Source: Rhizophagus sp. LPA8_4_AMF | Taxonomy: Eukaryota; Glomeromycota; Glomeromycetes; Glomerales; Glomeraceae | Assembly: GCA_021464525.1 (NCBI GenBank) | Contig: JADRCO010001214.1 | Location: 1-21,269, forward strand | Direction of reading: 5' to 3' | DNA length: 21,269 nucleotides | Shown: one piece after another, positions 17,031 through 21,269 of the stretch | Layout: each line of letters begins with the position of its first letter | Numbering within the stretch: position 1 is the stretch's first letter | Notes under the pieces: model-generated | The model's database searches: none | What the model saw: the letters and a program-made list of their open reading frames with translations, nothing else | Told to the model about the DNA's origin: nothing | Translations under genes and position numbers: made by a program

Positions 17031-17321
17031 ATGAATATAATTGACTTTCTTAACATTATTAGAAGATGGTTAAATGGAATTGAAGAAACAGTGAGACATG
17101 CAAGATTTTTTAGGGTACTTAGTATTAGAAATTATCCAAAAACAGCAATAACAATTGCTTTAATTTTAGTATATATGTTGTATCGAAAAAATACATTACG
17201 TACAAGAATAAGACTTTTGCGTTACGTTATTGGAGGTGATGACAAGTTAATACTTAGGTTGGATCGCTCATTAGTAAAACCTAACCCCTGGTTTAGTTGG
17301 GTTTTTCCGCTATTGCAATAA
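17031..17321 (+). CDS. Small single-pass membrane protein, array member 3 (96 aa)
   Basis: This is the longest intact member. Its N-terminal region is longer and basic (residues 1-35, with RRW and RHAR), followed by NYPK, a hydrophobic span at about 38-51 (AITIALILVYMLY) and RKNTLRTRIRLLRYVIGGDD (52-71). KLILRLDRSLVKPNPW comes next and then a hydrophobic end FSWVFPLLQ. Similarity to member 2 is strong from the span to KPNPW, while the N-termini are hardly alignable. The frame is conserved with members 1 and 2, and the few shared residues (Pro before the span, Leu-Arg-x-Arg-Ile, Asp-Asp) point to selection on protein. No known domain is seen. The role is unknown. Confidence 0.78.
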   Translation: MNIIDFLNIIRRWLNGIEETVRHARFFRVLSIRNYPKTAITIALILVYMLYRKNTLRTRIRLLRYVIGGDDKLILRLDRSLVKPNPWFSWVFPLLQ

Positions 17322-17394
17322 ATAACGTTATTACTTAAAGAAATGATGTGGATTCATTGACCGTTTGTATGTAAAACGGTTAAACTGTTGGGTT

Positions 17395-17660
17395 TCTAAA
17401 TAAGTTTAAACTCTGGTGCTTCTAAATTCATACAGTAATTCGTAGTTATTCAAAAATTTATATTACAAGTTCTTGTGAATTATTTTACGACAATGTAAAT
17501 ATGTTAGATATTATTGCACTTTGAGCGTAGTAGAATTTTAGAATTTAATTATGTAATATAAAAAACTTGGTTTTAATCAAGAATTCACACTAATTTAGGT
17601 TAATTTTACCATTTATAGTTTTGACCGAAACAATCTTCAACGGGTATAAATAAACGGATT
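17395..17660 (+). repeat. Near-identical duplicated flank, right copy
   Basis: It matches 16640-16920. Here it covers the 3' flank of member 3 and the upstream module of broken member 4. It is far more similar between copies than the coding regions that the modules precede. Confidence 0.85.
17533..17657 (+). promoter_or_regulatory. Upstream module of broken member 4
   Basis: It has the same ordered words as at 16781-16905, including CAACGGGTATAAATAAACGG. TATAAATA lies about 100 bases before the ATG at 17742. The module is intact although the gene it precedes is not. Confidence 0.6.
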
Positions 17661-17741
17661 GATAAAATTTTACATTTTGTAAAAAATTTTGAAAAAAAAT
17701 CCTTTAAAAGTTCATTCGAAAGAGAATATTTATTTAATATA

Positions 17742-18024
17742 ATGGATTATTTTGACAATATTATAAGATGGAATAAGGAATGAACATCATATTGGTGAAT
17801 TTATTAGAAATATTCCAAAAATAATAGTAAACATTATAAACCTACTTTTCATTTTATTATTATTATTATATGTGTTGTATCAACGAAGAAATACGATATG
17901 TCGTTACGCGAGAGAGTGATACTTTGGTATTACATTATTCATTATTCGAGGTGATGACAATCTAATCGTTGAATTAAAACATATTTTGGACCTCATAAAA
18001 AAGCCTACTATATTGATGAGTTGA
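17742..18024 (+). pseudogene. Small membrane-protein gene, array member 4, broken
   Basis: It starts MDYFDNIIRW, like members 1 and 3, but meets a stop after NKE. In another frame EFIRNIPKIIVNIINLLFI continues through a long Leu-rich span, YVLYQRRNT and, after further frame changes, a Tyr-rich helix, RGDDNLIVELKHILDLIKKP to a TGA at 18022-18024. At least two frameshifts separate the pieces, so no full product is expected. Family features (Pro-Lys before the span, basic patch, Gly-Asp-Asp, Lys-Pro) remain visible. The upstream module is preserved. Confidence 0.7.
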
Positions 18025-18171
18025 CTACGTGGAATATTGAAACGGTTGCCATGATGGTTATGTTAGTAAACTAAATAGTGGGTTTCTAAATTTATTCGAA
18101 AGTTATCGCATTTTAAGAGTATAAAATACTGTATGTGTATGTGTATGTAGCGTTATTATTAAAACGTGAAT

Positions 18172-18310
18172 TAGAATCTCAGAATTAATTACGTAATTTT
18201 AAAAGCAGATAATTTTAAAAACTTGTTTATCTTCAAGAATTTAGATTAAATCCACCATTTTGTATTTTTATCGAAAACAATTGTATTACAAACGGTATAA
18301 ATATATGAAT
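18172..18310 (+). promoter_or_regulatory. Upstream module of broken member 5
   Basis: AGAATTAATTACGTAATTTT, AAAAACTTGTTTATCTTCAAG, TTTAGATTAAATCCACCATTT, CAATTGTATTACAAACGG and TATAAATATATG follow the common order. TTACGTAA is a perfect palindrome here as well. Confidence 0.6.
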
Positions 18311-18428
18311 AATAATAAATTCTATAAGAAAAAAAAAAATTTTTTTTTTTAAAAATTCTTTCGATTTTTTATATCATATTAACGAAAAGAATTTTTTCTC
18401 TTATATATTTTACTAGTCTTATTAAATT

Positions 18429-18660
18429 ATGGTTTATCAACTTAGTAGAGTCATTAATTATATTAGGAATAATTCAAAAATTATAGTTGGTACTTTAATT
18501 GTATTAATACTATTATATTTTCAACGAAAAATAATAATTACTTATAATTTATGCTATTACTGGTAATGAACATCAAATAACATTAAATTACGCTGTAAAG
18601 AATGGTTTAGAATTAAAACCAAAAAGTGGATCTTGGTTAAGGTGGTTATTTAGTGGATGA
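18429..18660 (+). pseudogene. Small membrane-protein gene, array member 5, broken
   Basis: It starts MVYQLSRVINYIRNNSKI, followed by a hydrophobic span (VGTLIVLILLYF) and QRK. A deletion then removes the basic patch and shifts the frame. The second part is readable in another frame as LLIIYAITGNEHQITLNYAV, then KNG and KPKSGSWLRWLFSG to the TGA at 18658-18660. That part most resembles member 1 (GNDRQITLDY). The unbroken gene would have been about 80-85 residues. One deletion event may be enough to explain the loss. Confidence 0.7.
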
Positions 18661-18740
18661 TTTGGTAAGTAATGAGTTAGTTAGAAAATCATAAATAATG
18701 ATTGAAAATTTTTATTTAAATCCTTTTATTATTATTATTA

Positions 18741-19075
18741 CAGTAAAACCTCTACTTATGTACCGATAATTACATGTACCGATAAATTTTCCATGTCCCA
18801 CTTCACAATTAATAAATTGTACCTATATAATTTTATGAACCGATAATTTGGCCAGCATTGATAAAAATTGAAATTTGCGGCATCTTAATTCCGGTCAGAA
18901 TATTTTTGGCCCACATTATTGTCTACAATTTGATATACCGATATTTTCTCGCATCGATATATCGAAGTTTGACTAAAATTTTTTCTTTTAAATTCAAAAA
19001 AAAAAACGGTTCAAAAAAAGTTGACATAATTTTGGGAATGATTTTCGATAGTTTAGGTACCTGTGACCCGTAAGT
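18741..19075 (+). mobile_element. Pogo-like transposon end (possible remnant)
   Basis: CAGTAAAACCTCTACTTATG is preceded by TA, as expected for a pogo/Tigger-type terminal repeat at a TA target. It is followed by repeated TGTACCGATAA or TGAACCGATAA units and a TACCGATATTTTCTC ... ATCGATATATCGAAG stretch. No transposase is visible, and no matching inverted end was found downstream. It may be a truncated or non-autonomous element. A 71-codon open frame across it (18858-19073) has no recognisable content. Confidence 0.5.
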
Positions 19076-21090
19076 AGGTCATAACATTCCTAATATAGAT
19101 ACTCACATGAAACAATGAAAATTAATTTGGGTAATAATGAGAATCGAAACAATAAAATATCCATTAAATATGATGAAATAAATTAAAAGAAAGAGAAATT
19201 TTAAATGTTGATTGAAAAAAGCGGAATTGGATGAAATTTATGAAGATTAAAATTAAATCCATCATTTCAAAAGATGATAGGGAAATATCTAAAGAATAAA
19301 AAAAAAAGGGGGGGAAGGAAGATAAACAAAGGAGAAAAGGTAGGAATTTAAATGAAACTATCCTTTTTAGTTAAAGTTTGAAAAATTTCACACATGAAAT
19401 TTTTAGGAGATTTCATAGAATTTTCTTAAAAATGTAAATTACCGAAACTGGAATTCAAATTAATCAATGTTCTAGCATGAAAAGTTTCAAATTCAAAAAG
19501 AATTAGAAAAAAGGAGTGAAACCCTTTTTTGTTTTCTTTCTTCGTTTCAAATATTTCACGGTAATTTTGTTACAGAATTACCGAATTGCATGTAGATTAG
19601 ATTTATATTGTGGCTTATCAATAAAAAGTTTTTTAGATTCGAATTTAGTAAATTTTTTATACTGATTATGGTTACATCATATGAATAGGTGAATATATAG
19701 TTAAAACATGGTTGAATATAATGAATAATGACTTTTTTGTAAATCCAATTTGGATTACAATTTCTAGAATAATGAAATTATAGTAACATTAAATAATATT
19801 ATTATTAATAAACATTTTCCCGTACCCTTATACTCTTATTTTAAATAGTAAAATATAAAGGATCCATAAAATTTTCTTTTTTTGGATTCTTTGTAAAAAT
19901 GAAAAGAAAAACAGATCATTCTAAGTTTCATCTATTTTTTTTTTTTTCTATTCATAATCAAAAGGTTGTAACACTATAAACAATAACACTAAATTTTATA
20001 GATTTCGAATAATATGACACCACACAACTTGCTTAACGTAGTAAGTACATTCATTGTATTGTATATTATGCAATTCGGAAAAACACAAAACTCAACAAAC
20101 AAATCTTCTATTTAAAAAGAATTCATCTTATTCTAATTACAAAAAATCATAATATTAGATTATATATTACGTAATATTATGATAAATGTAATGAATTAAT
20201 TTTTCTTTTATCAAAATTACGAAAACAACCATTACTTCTTTTATGGTAATTGGATTGAACCAATTATGTGAACCAAACACCAAGATACTGGCATCTGCAA
20301 GATGATTATATTATGCATTTTTTTTTGAGGGAGTACATAAGAAATATATGTGTAAATGTTACTGCATGCGCCTCATTTCTATAAACAAAAAAAGCTTTCA
20401 AGATAATGAGATAAACTAAACAATTTAAACGATTAAGAGATAATTTTAGGCAACGCTAAAATATATTAGAAACGTATTAATGCAACCCGTATTTCTTTTA
20501 TAAGGAACATCTGATCCTTATCCATGGGTAAAAAGTGTGAAAATATGAAATTTGTGTACGGGCTGAAGCATTTGTTTACGATAAACAATAAACAATGCAT
20601 TTAATTAGTTTAATAACTGGATTTAAATCAGGAAATATAGCGGAAAAACCTACAAATCATAAAAGTAGTTTCCGTACCTTTAAGAAAACAAGGGAAATAA
20701 TTTTGCATTAAAATTTTGCATTTTTATTTATAATTAAAAATCAATTGATCACAAGCTTAATATTGTATCTTTCTATTCTTCCATAAATCATTCTATTTGT
20801 TGTTTATTTACTGCATTAATATTTTAAGCGCGATTCCGTCCTTCCTATAAATTTCTCCGAAGGGATATTTTTAATTAAGATCTTCATCAGTTCATCTTAA
20901 AAAATATGTATTGTGTTATCATTTATTATTCGTAATAAAGTGATAAATCCGGAGTTACTAAATTAAAATTGTCCGGTGAATGAGCCAACGGATGATCATT
21001 TTAAATTTGGGGCAAAACAGAATATTCGAATTTCAAAAAAAAAAAGTGATATACTTACTAAATATAAACATTGAGTTTTTGTGTACAGTC

Positions 21091-21094
<4 letters not shown>
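19076..21094. other. Long AT-rich stretch without a recognised gene
   Basis: No open frame of convincing length or composition occurs on either strand. Features include a G7 run near 19310 after a run of A, an ATATTACGTAATAT palindrome near 20163 and a CCCGTA / TACGGG pair near 20490 and 20558. It may contain untranslated or intron sequence of a gene beyond the window, but nothing supports that directly. Confidence 0.45.
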
Positions 21095-21132
<38 letters not shown>

Positions 21133-21218
21133 TTTATATTTTATATATTATATTATATATATATATTTATATACTATATTTATATTTTTTATTTATTTAT
21201 TTATTTATTTATTATAAT

Positions 21219-21269
<51 letters not shown>
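21095..21269. repeat. Microsatellites (TA)n, (TTTA)n and a 48-base poly-T run
   Basis: TA dinucleotides dominate about 21097-21175, TTTA repeats about 21188-21213, and 21222-21269 is pure T. The window ends inside the T run, as at a contig edge or assembly break. Confidence 0.85.

Noticed and set aside
18858-19073. 71-codon plus-strand frame
   Set aside because: It lies in the pogo-like terminal region with ACCGATA repeats and shows no family features.

Overview
The window looks like nuclear DNA of an arbuscular mycorrhizal fungus of the Rhizophagus type (Glomeromycotina). Signs are the extreme A+T content, GT..AG introns of tens of bases, decayed pogo/Tigger-type transposase genes, and repeated BTB-BACK-TLDc genes, a family known to be greatly expanded in Rhizophagus. 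The organism is inferred from gene content and style, not from a marker gene. No rRNA, tRNA, CRISPR or bacterial operon structure was seen.

Layout. 1-450: short repeats. 1003-2107: an unrecognised gene readable only across several frames, so probably broken. 2320-2660: the 3' end of a BTB-TLDc-type gene. 2957-4377 (minus): a decayed pogo/Tigger transposase. 4913-6537: BTB-BACK-TLDc copy A, a pseudogene. 6898-7493: copy B, the 5' half only. 7527-10932: two inverted arms enclosing the one intact BTB-BACK-TLDc gene (copy C, 8715-10501, one 83-base intron, 567 residues), which ends in an unusual hydrophobic tail with two predicted membrane spans. 7976-8134 and 11290-11428 (minus): two relics of a very small gene, the first sharing an in-frame stop with the second. 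11680-11750 (minus): another TLDc 3' end. 12459-13085 (minus): coding-like remnants of an unknown gene. 13624-13838: a small broken coding stretch joined to copy D (13841-14690), the 3' half of a BTB-TLDc gene.

15438-18660 holds the most novel-looking part: a head-to-tail array of five copies of a small gene (three intact at 93, 86 and 96 residues, two broken). The products share a short N-terminal segment ending in Asn-Pro or Pro-Lys, one short membrane span, a basic Arg-rich patch, a conserved Ile-Ile-x-x-Asp-Asp stretch and a Trp/Pro-rich C-terminus. Each copy is preceded by a recognisable upstream module ending in a TATAAATA box, and a divergent version of that module also lies upstream of the intact BTB-TLDc gene. 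Shared regulation or shared descent of the two families is therefore possible. 18741-19070 begins with a pogo-like terminal sequence. 19080-21095 is AT-rich with no convincing gene, and the window ends in (TA)n, (TTTA)n and a 48-base poly-T run.

Overall this is a fast-evolving accessory region shaped by repeated local duplication, inversion, truncation and decay. Only four genes appear intact: copy C and the three small membrane-protein genes.
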